Both the position numbers and the translations under genes were made by a program. The notes under the pieces are model-generated. The model worked only from the letters and a program-made list of their open reading frames with translations. It was not told the origin of the DNA and made no database searches. Below, one piece after another: positions 37,096 to 45,476 of a stretch of DNA of 64,000 nucleotides. The stretch's first letter is position 1; each line of letters opens with the position of its first letter. The stretch is from Brenneria izbisi (GTDB lineage: Bacteria; Pseudomonadota; Gammaproteobacteria; Enterobacterales; Enterobacteriaceae): positions 310,001 through 374,000 of the forward strand of contig NZ_JAMPJU010000001.1 in assembly GCF_025840185.1 (NCBI RefSeq), read 5' to 3'.

Positions 37096-37860
37096 ATGAC
37101 CAAGCAAATCCTCAACGACATGCCCCACAGCAATGCAACTCCAGACGGACAACTTACCCGCAGCACGATGGTCACGGCCATTTGCCAGGCCATTGTCTCT
37201 TTGCTGGATGAAGGGGAATTGAGATACAACGACCGTTTGCCCGCCGAGCGTATCCTCAGCGCCCGCTTCGCCACCACCCGCATTACCCTGCGTGAAGCGC
37301 TCGGTCAGCTTGAGGCGCAGGGAAAGATTTACCGTCTGGAGCGCCGCGGCTGGTTCGTCAGCCCGCCGCGGCTTGACTACAATCCGCTCAACCGCAGTCA
37401 TTTTCATGCCATCGTGCGCGAGCAGGGCCGACGTCCCGATACCTATGTGCTGGATGTGAATGAAATCGGCGCGCCTGCGGCGGTGAGCCGTCATCTCGGA
37501 CTGGCGACCGGCGAGCAAGTTTATTGCATTCGGCGGGTCAGGCATATCGACGGTAGGGCGGTATTGTATGTGGAGCACTATCTGAACCCGGCGTTTTTTC
37601 CCGGCATTTTGCAGGAAGATCTGACGCAGTCGCTCACGGAACTGTACCTGAAACGTTATGGCATTCGTTATGGCAAAGTCTGGTTCGGCATGTTGCCGAC
37701 CATCTTTCCGCCATCCGCTACGCTGGCGTTGAAAACCAGCGAAAACAGTCCGGCGTTGTTCATCACTCGTATCAACCGCAATCAACACGACCAGATTATC
37801 GATTGCGATTTGGAATACTGGCGCTACGACACACTGCATATCAGCGTCGAAGCGCAGTAA
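37096..37860 (+). CDS. GntR-family regulator with UTRA domain (PhnF/PhnR-like)
   Basis: A 254-residue protein: GntR winged helix at about 27-90 (YNDRLPAERILSARFATTRITLREALGQLEAQGKIYRLERRGWFV) and a UTRA ligand domain at about 100-250 (ATGEQVYCIRRVRHIDGRAVLYVEHYLNP). It is divergent from the transporter operon, with 167 bases between, so it very likely controls it. UTRA regulators of this group often sense phosphonates or other small phosphorylated compounds. Confidence 0.88.
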   Translation: MTKQILNDMPHSNATPDGQLTRSTMVTAICQAIVSLLDEGELRYNDRLPAERILSARFATTRITLREALGQLEAQGKIYRLERRGWFVSPPRLDYNPLNRSHFHAIVREQGRRPDTYVLDVNEIGAPAAVSRHLGLATGEQVYCIRRVRHIDGRAVLYVEHYLNPAFFPGILQEDLTQSLTELYLKRYGIRYGKVWFGMLPTIFPPSATLALKTSENSPALFITRINRNQHDQIIDCDLEYWRYDTLHISVEAQ

Positions 37861-37913
37861 ACTTGCCGCCCGCGTGCGCAGGCGCGTGAGAAATCACCAT
37901 CAGTAAGGGATAA

Positions 37914-38441
37914 TCAGATCGCCGCCTGAAGCTGGCTGACCCACTGCGAAACGCGCTCTTCCGTCAAATCCTGCTGATTATCCTGATCCAGCACCAGCCC
38001 GACGAAGTTGCCGCTTTCCAGCGCCGAGGAATCGGTAAAGTCATAGCCCGCAACTGACCACGCGCCGATGATGTTGGCGCCGGTTTCACTGACGATGTCG
38101 TAAAGTTCGCCGAGCGCATTCACAAACGCATCCGGGTAGGCAACCTGATCGCCGAGTCCGAATAACGCCACGGTTTTGCCGCTGAGATCGGCATTCGCCA
38201 GATCATCGGCGAACTCAGCCCAGGATTCGCTCATGCATTCGGCCTCCAGACCGGGAAGCTGACCGTCGCCCAGCGTCGGCGTGCCGAGGATCAGCACATC
38301 GTAAGCCAGCAGATCGTCAATGGAGGCGCGATTGATATTCACCGGCTCATCGGCCTGTTCCCCCAGTTTTTGCTTGATCAGTTTGGCGACCTTACGGGTT
38401 TTGCCGGTATCGGTGCCGAAAAAAATGCCGATAGTGCTCAT
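37914..38441 (-). CDS. nifF: Flavodoxin NifF
   Basis: The 175-residue flavodoxin donates electrons to NifH. The FMN phosphate loop is GIFFGTDTGKTRKVAK (residues 4-19), the isoalloxazine loops are LGTPTLGDGQLPG (about 55-67) and GLGDQVAYPDAFVNALG (about 99-115). It is longer than housekeeping flavodoxins in the usual NifF way (C-terminal DQDNQQDLTEERVSQWV). AGGAG precedes the ATG. It lies 43 bases after rnfH and appears to be the last gene of the rnf operon, so it is made together with Rnf. Confidence 0.95.
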   Translation of the reverse strand: MSTIGIFFGTDTGKTRKVAKLIKQKLGEQADEPVNINRASIDDLLAYDVLILGTPTLGDGQLPGLEAECMSESWAEFADDLANADLSGKTVALFGLGDQVAYPDAFVNALGELYDIVSETGANIIGAWSVAGYDFTDSSALESGNFVGLVLDQDNQQDLTEERVSQWVSQLQAAI

Positions 38442-38484
38442 GGTTTATATTCTCCTAAACAGGACTCTGAAAAAGGATGGTTAA

Positions 38485-38748
38485 TTACGCTTCATCGTCG
38501 TCGTCCGCTTGGCGGGCGGCGCGTTGGATCGGCAGATAGATTTCCACCCGATCGCCTTCATGGACTTCAGTGTCTGCGGCGCACAGGCGTCCAAAGACGC
38601 CCATGCGATGCGTATCCGGGTCGAGCCAGGGAAACAGCGCGGGCAACGGGGAGGCCAAAAACGCTTCGCGCAAGGTGATGGGCGCGGGCAGATCCATCTC
38701 GACGCAACGGCTTTGGTCGCCATTGACATGGGCGATAGTGAATTTCAT
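38485..38748 (-). CDS. rnfH: RnfH family protein
   Basis: An 87-residue ubiquitin-like-fold protein with the RnfH pattern: CVEMDLPAPITLREAFLAS, GVFGRLCAADTEVHEGDRVEIYLP. Its role in Rnf assembly is unclear. The ATG overlaps the rnfE stop by 1 base. The tail ends in an acidic DDDDEA run. Confidence 0.9.
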   Translation of the reverse strand: MKFTIAHVNGDQSRCVEMDLPAPITLREAFLASPLPALFPWLDPDTHRMGVFGRLCAADTEVHEGDRVEIYLPIQRAARQADDDDEA

Positions 38749-39479
38749 CAGCGGCAGCCTCCGCAGCCCGCGCCGCAGCCGGCGCTAGTCTCTTTCTTCA
38801 GTACGTCGGTGCCGTAGCGCAGCACTTTAATGCCGCGAATTCCCGCCAGAACAAACCCCATCACTACAAACCCGCCGGGCGGCAACAGCATCAGAATAAA
38901 GCCGTCATAATTGGGCAACAGATGCATTTCCAGAAAACGAAACGCCGGTCCCAGCAATTGTTCCGCGCCGCTGAACAGCGTTCCGCTGCCGATAATTTCG
39001 CGGATCGCGCCCATGGAGGTCAGGCCCAGGGTAAAGCCTAACCCAGTTGCAATGCCGTCCAGCGTGGCGGCGATCGGCGGGTTGTGGGCGGCAAAGGATT
39101 CCGCGCGCCCCAGCAGGGCGCAGTTCGCCACGATCAGCGGAATAAACAGGCCGAGGATTTTGTGCAGATCATGCATCCAGGCATTCATCGTCAGATCGAG
39201 TACCGTCACCAGGCTGGAGATGATCAGAATATAAACCGGAATGCGGATCTGATTGGGCGTCAGGCGGCGCAGCAGCGATACCAGTAAATTAGCGCCCCCC
39301 AGTACCGCCGTGGTCATGATGCCCATCCCGAAACCGTTGGTGGCGGTGGTGGTCACGGCCATCAGCGGACAGAGTCCGAGGATCTGCACGTAGGTGATGT
39401 TATTGGTCCAGATCCCGCGGACCAGAATATCGCGGTAGGCGGGACGATCGACCGGCGCGGTGGCGGTAATCTCACTCAT
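38748..39479 (-). CDS. rnfE: Rnf complex membrane subunit RnfE
   Basis: A 243-residue membrane protein with RnfE/RsxE features: GIWTNNITYVQILGLCPLMAVTTTATNGFGMG (residues about 24-55), DLTMNAWMHDLHKILGLFIPLIVANCALLGRAE. One of the paired RnfA/RnfE subunits with a membrane Fe-S site (the conserved Cys is seen in LGLCPLM and ANCALLG). The C terminus ends in a Cys/Gly run (SAGCGAGCGGC), longer than usual. Overlaps rnfG by 8 bases. Confidence 0.93.
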   Translation of the reverse strand: MSEITATAPVDRPAYRDILVRGIWTNNITYVQILGLCPLMAVTTTATNGFGMGIMTTAVLGGANLLVSLLRRLTPNQIRIPVYILIISSLVTVLDLTMNAWMHDLHKILGLFIPLIVANCALLGRAESFAAHNPPIAATLDGIATGLGFTLGLTSMGAIREIIGSGTLFSGAEQLLGPAFRFLEMHLLPNYDGFILMLLPPGGFVVMGFVLAGIRGIKVLRYGTDVLKKETSAGCGAGCGGCR

Positions 39480-40122
39480 TGGCTTTCTCCTGCGTTAAAC
39501 CCAGCAATTGAGCACGATGGCGTTGGAACAGTTGCAGTGTCCGGTGCACGCCCTTTACCACAGCGCGCGGGGTAATGGTGGCCCCGGTGAAGGCATCGAA
39601 ATCGCCGCCGTCTTTTTTGACATGCCACTGTTTTTCCGTGGTGTTTTGCAGCGACTTGCCGTTAAACCCCAATATCCAGTCGCTGCGGTTTACTTCGATT
39701 TTGTCGCCCAGGCCCGGTGTTTCCGTGTGGGAGATAACCCGCACGCCGGTCAGTTCGCCATGGGCGTCAATACCGATCAGCAAGTTGATGATGCCGCTGT
39801 AACCTTTCTCGCCGCCAAACATCACCACGCCGCTTGGCTGGCCTTGCAGGGTTGCCCGATAAACCCGCACCGGCGCGCCATCCAGCGTAAATATCACTTC
39901 GCTGTCGCTGAGCAGGTTGTCATGCAGTTCATCGGGGAAGACCGCCGCCAACTGGCGCTGGGTATCTTCCTGATGGCGCAATTCAATCTCGGCGTAGGTT
40001 GACCACCAGGTGCCGGCAATCATCAGGCTGATGAGCAGAGTAAAGGTGCCGAGCAACAAGCTCAGGTTGACGGGGTGACTGCGTGGCGGCCAGCGCAGTT
40101 TGGTATCTGAAGTGGCAGCCAT
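39472..40122 (-). CDS. rnfG: Rnf complex FMN-binding subunit RnfG
   Basis: A 216-residue protein: one N-terminal membrane helix (NLSLLLGTFTLLISLMIAGTWW) and a periplasmic FMN domain with the covalent FMN-Thr motif DAFTGATITPRAVV near 180 (consensus S(T)GAT). The start at ATG 40122 with AGGAG is chosen over the longer open frame at 40152, which would run into rnfD. Confidence 0.93.
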   Translation of the reverse strand: MAATSDTKLRWPPRSHPVNLSLLLGTFTLLISLMIAGTWWSTYAEIELRHQEDTQRQLAAVFPDELHDNLLSDSEVIFTLDGAPVRVYRATLQGQPSGVVMFGGEKGYSGIINLLIGIDAHGELTGVRVISHTETPGLGDKIEVNRSDWILGFNGKSLQNTTEKQWHVKKDGGDFDAFTGATITPRAVVKGVHRTLQLFQRHRAQLLGLTQEKANE

Positions 40123-40123
40123 G

Positions 40124-41095
40124 TTATTTCTCCTTTTGCGTCTGGTAGCCATAGGCCCGCGGACGCGTCCAGCTATCGATCAACGGGGTGATGGCGTTCA
40201 CCAGCAGAATGGCAAAGGCCACGCCTTCGGGATAATGGCCAAAACTGCGGATGGCCCAGACCAGAAAGCCCGCCAGCGCGCCGTAATACAGGCGGCCACG
40301 CGGACTACCGGGGCCGGTGACCGGATCGGTAATGATAAATACGGCGCCCAGCATCAACCCGCCGGTAGTGAGTTGCGCCAGCGGCGGTAAAATGGATTGC
40401 GGCGCAATAAACCATTGGATCATCCCTGGCAACAGGCAGCCGACCAGCATGGCGACCGGGGCATGCCAACTGAAAACCCGCTGTTGCAATAACCACAGGC
40501 CGCTTAGCGCGAGCAATAAGGTGGAGGTTTCGCCGAAGCTGCCGTTATGGGTGCCCAGCAGCGCGTTTTCCCAAGAGAACGAGGCCGATGACTGTTCACG
40601 AAACGCGCCGAGTAAGGTGGCGCTGGTGGCGCCATCGGTATGCAAGGAGTAGACCGCGCCGTTCCAGAACTCGGTCGGCACTACCCACTGCGTCATTTGC
40701 ACCGGGAAAGCGATCAGCACCACTACCCGCGCCAGCATCGCCGGATTGAACAGGTTTTGTCCCAGCCCGCCGTAAATATGTTTACCCAGCAGGATGGCGA
40801 CGGCGGAGCCAAACGCGCCCAACCACAGCGGAGCATGGGGCGGCAGACTCAGGGCGAACAGCAGGGCTGTCAGCAAGGCGCTGCCGTCGAACACATGACC
40901 GAGCGAAACCGGGTTGGCCCGCAGGCACAAGGCTTCGCACAGCAAGGCGGTGATAATACAGGTGACCATCAGCATCAACGCCGGGGCGCCAAACTGGACA
41001 ATCCCCAGCATAACCACCGGCATCAACGCCAGATTCACTTTATACATCAGGTTTTGGGTACTTAGCCCCTGATGAACATGAGGTGATGTCAACAT
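40124..41095 (-). CDS. rnfD: Rnf complex membrane subunit RnfD
   Basis: A 323-residue membrane protein: TSPHVHQGLSTQNLMYKVNLAL start, 8-10 helices, FMN-Thr motif region LHTDGATSATLLG near 175, and EGVAFAILLVNAITPLIDSWTRPRAYG at the C terminus, as in RnfD/RsxD/NqrB. Overlaps rnfC by 7 bases. Confidence 0.93.
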   Translation of the reverse strand: MLTSPHVHQGLSTQNLMYKVNLALMPVVMLGIVQFGAPALMLMVTCIITALLCEALCLRANPVSLGHVFDGSALLTALLFALSLPPHAPLWLGAFGSAVAILLGKHIYGGLGQNLFNPAMLARVVVLIAFPVQMTQWVVPTEFWNGAVYSLHTDGATSATLLGAFREQSSASFSWENALLGTHNGSFGETSTLLLALSGLWLLQQRVFSWHAPVAMLVGCLLPGMIQWFIAPQSILPPLAQLTTGGLMLGAVFIITDPVTGPGSPRGRLYYGALAGFLVWAIRSFGHYPEGVAFAILLVNAITPLIDSWTRPRAYGYQTQKEK

Positions 41096-42537
41096 GCGGA
41101 ACCCTCCACCGGCGCATCCGGCGCAATGTTACGGCGGCGCGACGGTCTGGCCGCTTTCGCCGAAGCTTTTTCGGCGGCTTCACGGGCTAGCCGTTCCTGC
41201 CGCCGCAGACTATTGGCGCCGGCGCGTTGCATTTTGTTGTCCCGGCGTTGTTCCAGCCGTAATTGTTGTTGTCCCCAGTCGAAGAACTGAGTCAGCGGCA
41301 GTACGGCGGGGCAAACCCATGAACAGGAACCGCACAATAAACAGCTATTCAACCCCAGATCGCGGGCGTTATTCAGTTGGTCAATCTTCAACTCGGCCAG
41401 CATTGCCAGCGGCGGCAACCCCATCGGGCAGGCATCCACACAGCGGCCGCAACGCAAACAGGCGCTGCTGTGCGGCTGGGGAATTTCATCTTCGGTCAGC
41501 AGCAGCAATCCGCTGGTGCCTTTGGTGATGGGGGCGTTGAGATCGGTGGTCGCGCGGCCCATCATCGGCCCGCCGAGGATCATCCGCGCCGGTGTGCTTT
41601 TCAGCCCGCCGCAGGCGGCAATAATGGTGTTGATCGGCGTTCCGATCGGCACCAGCAGATTACCGGGTTCTTCAATCGCCCGGCCGCTGACGGTAATCAC
41701 CCGGTGAGTCAAGGGCTGACGGAAACGAATAGCCTGGAAGATAGCGATACAGGTGCCGACGTTCTGAACCAGTACACCCATTTCCGGCGAACGTTTGTTG
41801 TGTGGGATCTGCTGTCCGGTCACCGCTTCTATCAACTGCTTGGCGGAGCCCATTGGATAGAGCGACGGCAACGCCACCACCTCGATATCGGGTTCATCCT
41901 GACACAGCCTGTCAAGACGCAGAATGGCCGCGCGTTTGTTGTCTTCAATCCCGATATAGACCTGACGCGCGTTGGTAAGCTGTTGCAGATAGCGGATGCC
42001 GCCAATCAGAAATTCGGCCTGTTCCTGCATCATGCGTTCGTCGGCGGTGATGTAGGGTTCGCACTCGCCGCCATTGATGATCAGGTAGTTAATGTCATGG
42101 CGCATCGCCAGACGGATTTTATCCGCCGCCGGGAACATGGCGCCGCCCATGCCGACAATCCCGGCCTGCGCGATAAGCGACAGCATGCGCTCCACGCTGC
42201 TGTCTTCGGTGGTGCTCAGGCGAGAAACATGCGTGGTGGCGGGTTGCGTGCGCAGTTGAATATAGCCGGCGTCGCCGGTCACGATTTCCGTCACGAGCGC
42301 ATCGGTCGGACTGTGTATCGGCGCGGACATTCGGCCAAATGGCTGGGCCAGGCATTGACCTTTCGTGACAGCGTCACCAATTGTCGCCACTGGAATAGCA
42401 GCAGCGCCGGTATGCTGGCGCAACGGCAGCACCAGTTTTTCCGGTGTGGGCAACGTTCGAATCGCCCGCTCGCGGGTTAAGGATTTATGGCTATAAGGAC
42501 GAATGCCGCCGTGGGGCGTCGTGAGGGCTTTAAGCAT
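41089..42537 (-). CDS. rnfC: Rnf complex NADH-oxidising subunit RnfC
   Basis: A 482-residue protein with the RnfC N-terminal barrel (GGIRPYSHKSLTRERAIRTLP). The NADH/FMN site is GMGGAMFPAADKI near 134 (a Gly-rich loop like that of Nqo1). Two 4Fe-4S motifs CLRCGRCVDACPMG and CLLCGSCSWVCP lie near 365-410. It lacks the long Ala/Lys-rich tail of E. coli RsxC and resembles the shorter RnfC of diazotrophs. Overlaps rnfB by 8 bases. Confidence 0.94.
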   Translation of the reverse strand: MLKALTTPHGGIRPYSHKSLTRERAIRTLPTPEKLVLPLRQHTGAAAIPVATIGDAVTKGQCLAQPFGRMSAPIHSPTDALVTEIVTGDAGYIQLRTQPATTHVSRLSTTEDSSVERMLSLIAQAGIVGMGGAMFPAADKIRLAMRHDINYLIINGGECEPYITADERMMQEQAEFLIGGIRYLQQLTNARQVYIGIEDNKRAAILRLDRLCQDEPDIEVVALPSLYPMGSAKQLIEAVTGQQIPHNKRSPEMGVLVQNVGTCIAIFQAIRFRQPLTHRVITVSGRAIEEPGNLLVPIGTPINTIIAACGGLKSTPARMILGGPMMGRATTDLNAPITKGTSGLLLLTEDEIPQPHSSACLRCGRCVDACPMGLPPLAMLAELKIDQLNNARDLGLNSCLLCGSCSWVCPAVLPLTQFFDWGQQQLRLEQRRDNKMQRAGANSLRRQERLAREAAEKASAKAARPSRRRNIAPDAPVEGSAC

Positions 42538-43072
42538 AGTTGGGCTCCTGACGCTGCGCTAAAGCAGGTTTGGCGACGGTGGGGGTAAGTTGCGGATCGG
42601 CATAAAGATGGATGCTGTCTTGCGGACAGATATCGACACAGGAACCGCAGCCGGTACAGTCTTCGCTGAGTACGCCATGTAATTGACGTGTAGCGCCGAT
42701 AATCGCATCAAAGGCGCACTGTTTGAGGCAACGACCGCAACCATCGCACCTTTCAGGGTTGATCATCGCCACCATCGGCCCTTGCGTCTCGCTGTCATCC
42801 AGACTGACGCCCATCAGGGCGGCGATGCGCTGCGCCACCGCGTTGCCGCCAGGGGCGCAGATGGTAACGGCGGCTTCTCCGCTGGCCATGGCGACCGCAG
42901 CCTGACGGCAGCCGGGATAGCCGCACTGACCGCATTGGCCGCTTGGCAATAACGCCGTAATGCTATCGACCATCGGGTCGCTTTCTATTTTCAGGTAGAT
43001 GGCGGCGTAACCGAGCAATGCGCCGATTATCGCGGAGATAAGCGGCAGGGCGAGTAAAGTCAGTATCAACAT
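42530..43072 (-). CDS. rnfB: Rnf complex Fe-S subunit RnfB
   Basis: A 180-residue protein: N-terminal membrane helix, then the Cys-rich domain GQCGQCGYPGCRQAAVAM near 47, and two ferredoxin motifs CDGCGRCLKQCAFDA and CTGCGSCVDICPQDS near 113-155. It passes electrons between RnfC and the soluble acceptor. Short gap to rnfA; overlaps rnfC. Confidence 0.95.
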   Translation of the reverse strand: MLILTLLALPLISAIIGALLGYAAIYLKIESDPMVDSITALLPSGQCGQCGYPGCRQAAVAMASGEAAVTICAPGGNAVAQRIAALMGVSLDDSETQGPMVAMINPERCDGCGRCLKQCAFDAIIGATRQLHGVLSEDCTGCGSCVDICPQDSIHLYADPQLTPTVAKPALAQRQEPNYA

Positions 43073-43081
43073 CTCACCCCC

Positions 43082-43660
43082 TCATGATGACAATCCGGCA
43101 AAGCCGGTAAAGGCCAGCGCCAGAATACTGGCGGTAATAAAATTGAGCGGCGTCCCTTTGAATAACAACGGCGGCAGCGCGCTGGCCTGCCGTTCACGCA
43201 GTCCGGCAAAAATAATCATCACCAGCGAATACCCCAGTGAGGCGCTAAAGCCAAAAAATACGCTGTGGGTAAAATTCAGCCGATCCTGAAGCACCAGTAA
43301 CGCCACGCCCAGCACGGCGCAGTTGGTGGTAATCAGCGGAAGAAAAATGCCCAGTGAGCGGTAGAGGGGCGGACTGTATTTGGCGATCACCATTTCAATC
43401 AACTGAACCAGCGAGGCAATGAGCAGAATGACCGAGAGCAAACGCAGGTAAACCAGATCGAGCGGGGCCAGGATCCAGTATTCAACCAACCAACCTAATG
43501 CCGAACCCAGTGTAATCACCACCGTGGTCGCAATAGATATCCCTATCGCCGCCTTGACCTGATGGGTGACGCCCATAAAGGAACAGAGTCCCAAAAAGCG
43601 CGCCAGCACCACATTGTTGACCAGAATATTAGCCAGCATGATTAACAATATCTCTTTCAT
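43082..43660 (-). CDS. rnfA: Rnf complex membrane subunit RnfA
   Basis: A 192-residue membrane protein with six helices: MKEILLIMLANILVNNVVLA, FLGLCSFMGVTHQVKAAIG (conserved Cys), LGIFLPLITTNCAVLG. The ATG at 43660 with GGGGGAG upstream is preferred over the one at 43678, which would sit almost at the predicted transcript start. First gene of the rnf-nifF operon. Confidence 0.95.
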   Translation of the reverse strand: MKEILLIMLANILVNNVVLARFLGLCSFMGVTHQVKAAIGISIATTVVITLGSALGWLVEYWILAPLDLVYLRLLSVILLIASLVQLIEMVIAKYSPPLYRSLGIFLPLITTNCAVLGVALLVLQDRLNFTHSVFFGFSASLGYSLVMIIFAGLRERQASALPPLLFKGTPLNFITASILALAFTGFAGLSS

Positions 43661-43695
43661 TTCTCCCCCAGAGGTCAAGATTCCCTGAGGGGTAT

Positions 43696-43711
43696 TGCGA
43701 AAGGCGTGCCA
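43696..43711 (-). promoter_or_regulatory. Sigma-54 promoter of rnfABCDGEH-nifF
   Basis: On the minus strand: TGGCACGCCTTTCGCA, with GG-N10-GC and one -12 deviation (TCGCA). It ends 35 bases upstream of the rnfA ATG. Confidence 0.8.
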
Positions 43712-43876
43712 GCTTCAACTGGTTAATAAATGTTCAAACAAGGTGCAGAAATATGCGCTAAAAGCGGGCAACGTAGCGACAGAAAATGGCGTGACAGCGA
43801 TCACAGATGACGGAAATCGGCATATAGCGGCAAAAACCCACATCCTGATCAAGGTTTTTGCGGTTTTTTCGCGGAG

Positions 43877-43892
43877 GGGAATAAATCTTGCA
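43877..43892 (+). promoter_or_regulatory. Possible sigma-54 promoter of nifLA
   Basis: GGGAATAAATCTTGCA gives GG-N10-GC and TTGCA at -12, but the -24 region (GGGAA) is poor, as in the NtrC-driven nifL promoter of Klebsiella. It lies about 100 bases upstream of nifL. No convincing NtrC site was found in 43720-43870. Confidence 0.5.
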
Positions 43893-43946
43893 CTGTAAAT
43901 AGGGGTATTTCATGTCGTTCGATGTCTGTTCCGTAATCTGACAATT

Positions 43947-43962
43947 TGTCATGAAGCCGACA
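43947..43962. promoter_or_regulatory. NifA site in the rnfA-nifL intergenic region
   Basis: TGTCATGAAGCCGACA is TGT-N10-ACA, about 235 bases upstream of the rnf promoter and just before nifL. It partly overlaps the inverted repeat TGACA-ATT-TGTCA (43939-43951). Far, but usable by looping. Confidence 0.5.
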
Positions 43963-43991
43963 GACTCGCTATGCAAACCGGAGGGGCCGGG

Positions 43992-45476
43992 ATGAGTTCA
44001 TCGTTAGTCTTGGATGATGTGCAGTTGATTACATCATCGCTGGGAGGAAAAGGGCTGCACGCGACGCTCTTTCATACGGCTGTCGAACAATCTTCAGTGG
44101 CGATTTCGATTACCGATCCACAGGCCAATATTGTGTATGCCAACCCCGCTTTCTGTGAATTGAGCGGTTACGCGCTGCATACATTAATGGGCGCCAATCA
44201 TAATCTGCTTTCCAGTCACCAGACGCCCGCTTCGGTATACCAGTCGTTATGGGCGACGATTACCGCCGGCAATTCGTGGAGCGGTCAGCTTATCAATCAG
44301 CGCAAGGATATGTCGCTCTATCTGGCGGAAATCACCATTTCCCCGATCGTCAATGCGCAAGGAGAAATTGAATATTATCTCGGCATGCATAAAGACATCA
44401 GCGAACGCTACGCGCTGGCGCAGCGGGTGCGTAACCAAATGACGCTGATTTCCGCGGTGTTGAATAATATTCCGGCGGCGGTGGTGGTAGTGGAAGGAGA
44501 GCAAAAGATCGTGATGGACAATCTGGCCTACAAAACGCTCAGCGCCGATTGTGACGGCCAGGAACCGCTGGCGTTGCTGGATTGCCTGAATGGTAACGAG
44601 AATTCCGCCATGACGCCGTTGACCATTCGCGGCGTACAGCGTTGGTTTGCGGTAAGTTGCTGGCCGCTGCACGCGGTCAATGAGGAAGCCAGTCTCTATT
44701 TCACCGACAACGCGCTGCCGCGACAGTTGGTGGTGATTGTCGATTGCACCGAGCAGCAACGACAAATGACGCAGGATCGCCGGGCGCAACTTGAGCGCCA
44801 GATTAGCGTCAATAAAATGATGGCGGCGATCCGCGAAACGCTGGACGCCGCGTTAATTCAGCTCAGTTGCCCGTTAAACATGCTGTCCGCCGCGCTGCGT
44901 CTGAATCCCGATATCGATAATGTCGCGCTGCGCACCGCCTGGAATGAAGGAAAAGACGCGATCGCCCGTCTGACGGCATGTCGTCCTCCATTACAGCAGG
45001 AACCGCAAGAGCGCGTTCCCGTCAGCGCGATGATGACGGATCTGGCCGATATCTATCGGTATCGTATGGGGCCGTCCGGCAAGCTGGTATGGTCTTGTTC
45101 CTCACCGGATCTCAGCCTGCGCGGTCAGAGAACGTTGATTCTGACCGCCTTGAGCCTGTGGCTTGATCGCTGCCTGGCATTGGCGGGGAAAATACGGGAT
45201 GAGATGTTGATCGTCATTCAGGTCAGGCAGCAATGCCAGCGACTGTGCTTTGTCGTCACCGATAACCTTCCGTCCTGCATGCAGGAGGCGGCTCACCCGA
45301 TGAACGAAATATTGGCGACCGGTCAATGCATGGAATTGCGTTTGATACAGATGCTCATGTCGCAGCTGCGAGGCTCAGTTACCACCGAACAAACGGCATC
45401 AGACGGCACCTTGATGATGCTCATGCTGCCAGTTGATAGCTTCTGCCTCACCGATATTGAAGCTTTGGGAGGATAA
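43992..45476 (+). CDS. nifL: NifL, redox/nitrogen-sensing anti-activator of NifA
   Basis: A flavoprotein that binds and blocks NifA when oxygen or fixed nitrogen is present. The 494-residue protein has a PAS domain at about 30-150 (VAISITDPQANIVYANPAFCELSGY, GMHKDISERY), a second PAS-like region at about 155-270, and a C-terminal histidine-kinase-like region without a convincing phospho-acceptor His. The ATG at 43992 with GGAGGGG upstream is chosen; the longer frame starts at 43971. The stop is directly adjacent to the nifA ATG, which ensures balanced amounts. Confidence 0.94.
   Translation: MSSSLVLDDVQLITSSLGGKGLHATLFHTAVEQSSVAISITDPQANIVYANPAFCELSGYALHTLMGANHNLLSSHQTPASVYQSLWATITAGNSWSGQLINQRKDMSLYLAEITISPIVNAQGEIEYYLGMHKDISERYALAQRVRNQMTLISAVLNNIPAAVVVVEGEQKIVMDNLAYKTLSADCDGQEPLALLDCLNGNENSAMTPLTIRGVQRWFAVSCWPLHAVNEEASLYFTDNALPRQLVVIVDCTEQQRQMTQDRRAQLERQISVNKMMAAIRETLDAALIQLSCPLNMLSAALRLNPDIDNVALRTAWNEGKDAIARLTACRPPLQQEPQERVPVSAMMTDLADIYRYRMGPSGKLVWSCSSPDLSLRGQRTLILTALSLWLDRCLALAGKIRDEMLIVIQVRQQCQRLCFVVTDNLPSCMQEAAHPMNEILATGQCMELRLIQMLMSQLRGSVTTEQTASDGTLMMLMLPVDSFCLTDIEALGG

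Noticed and set aside
41377..42480. 367-codon open frame on the plus strand
   Set aside because: Shadow of rnfC on the opposite strand; no family signature.
43720..43870. Possible NtrC half-sites upstream of nifLA
   Set aside because: Only loose matches such as GGTGCAGAAATATGCGC; not good enough to list as a site, although NtrC control of nifLA is expected.
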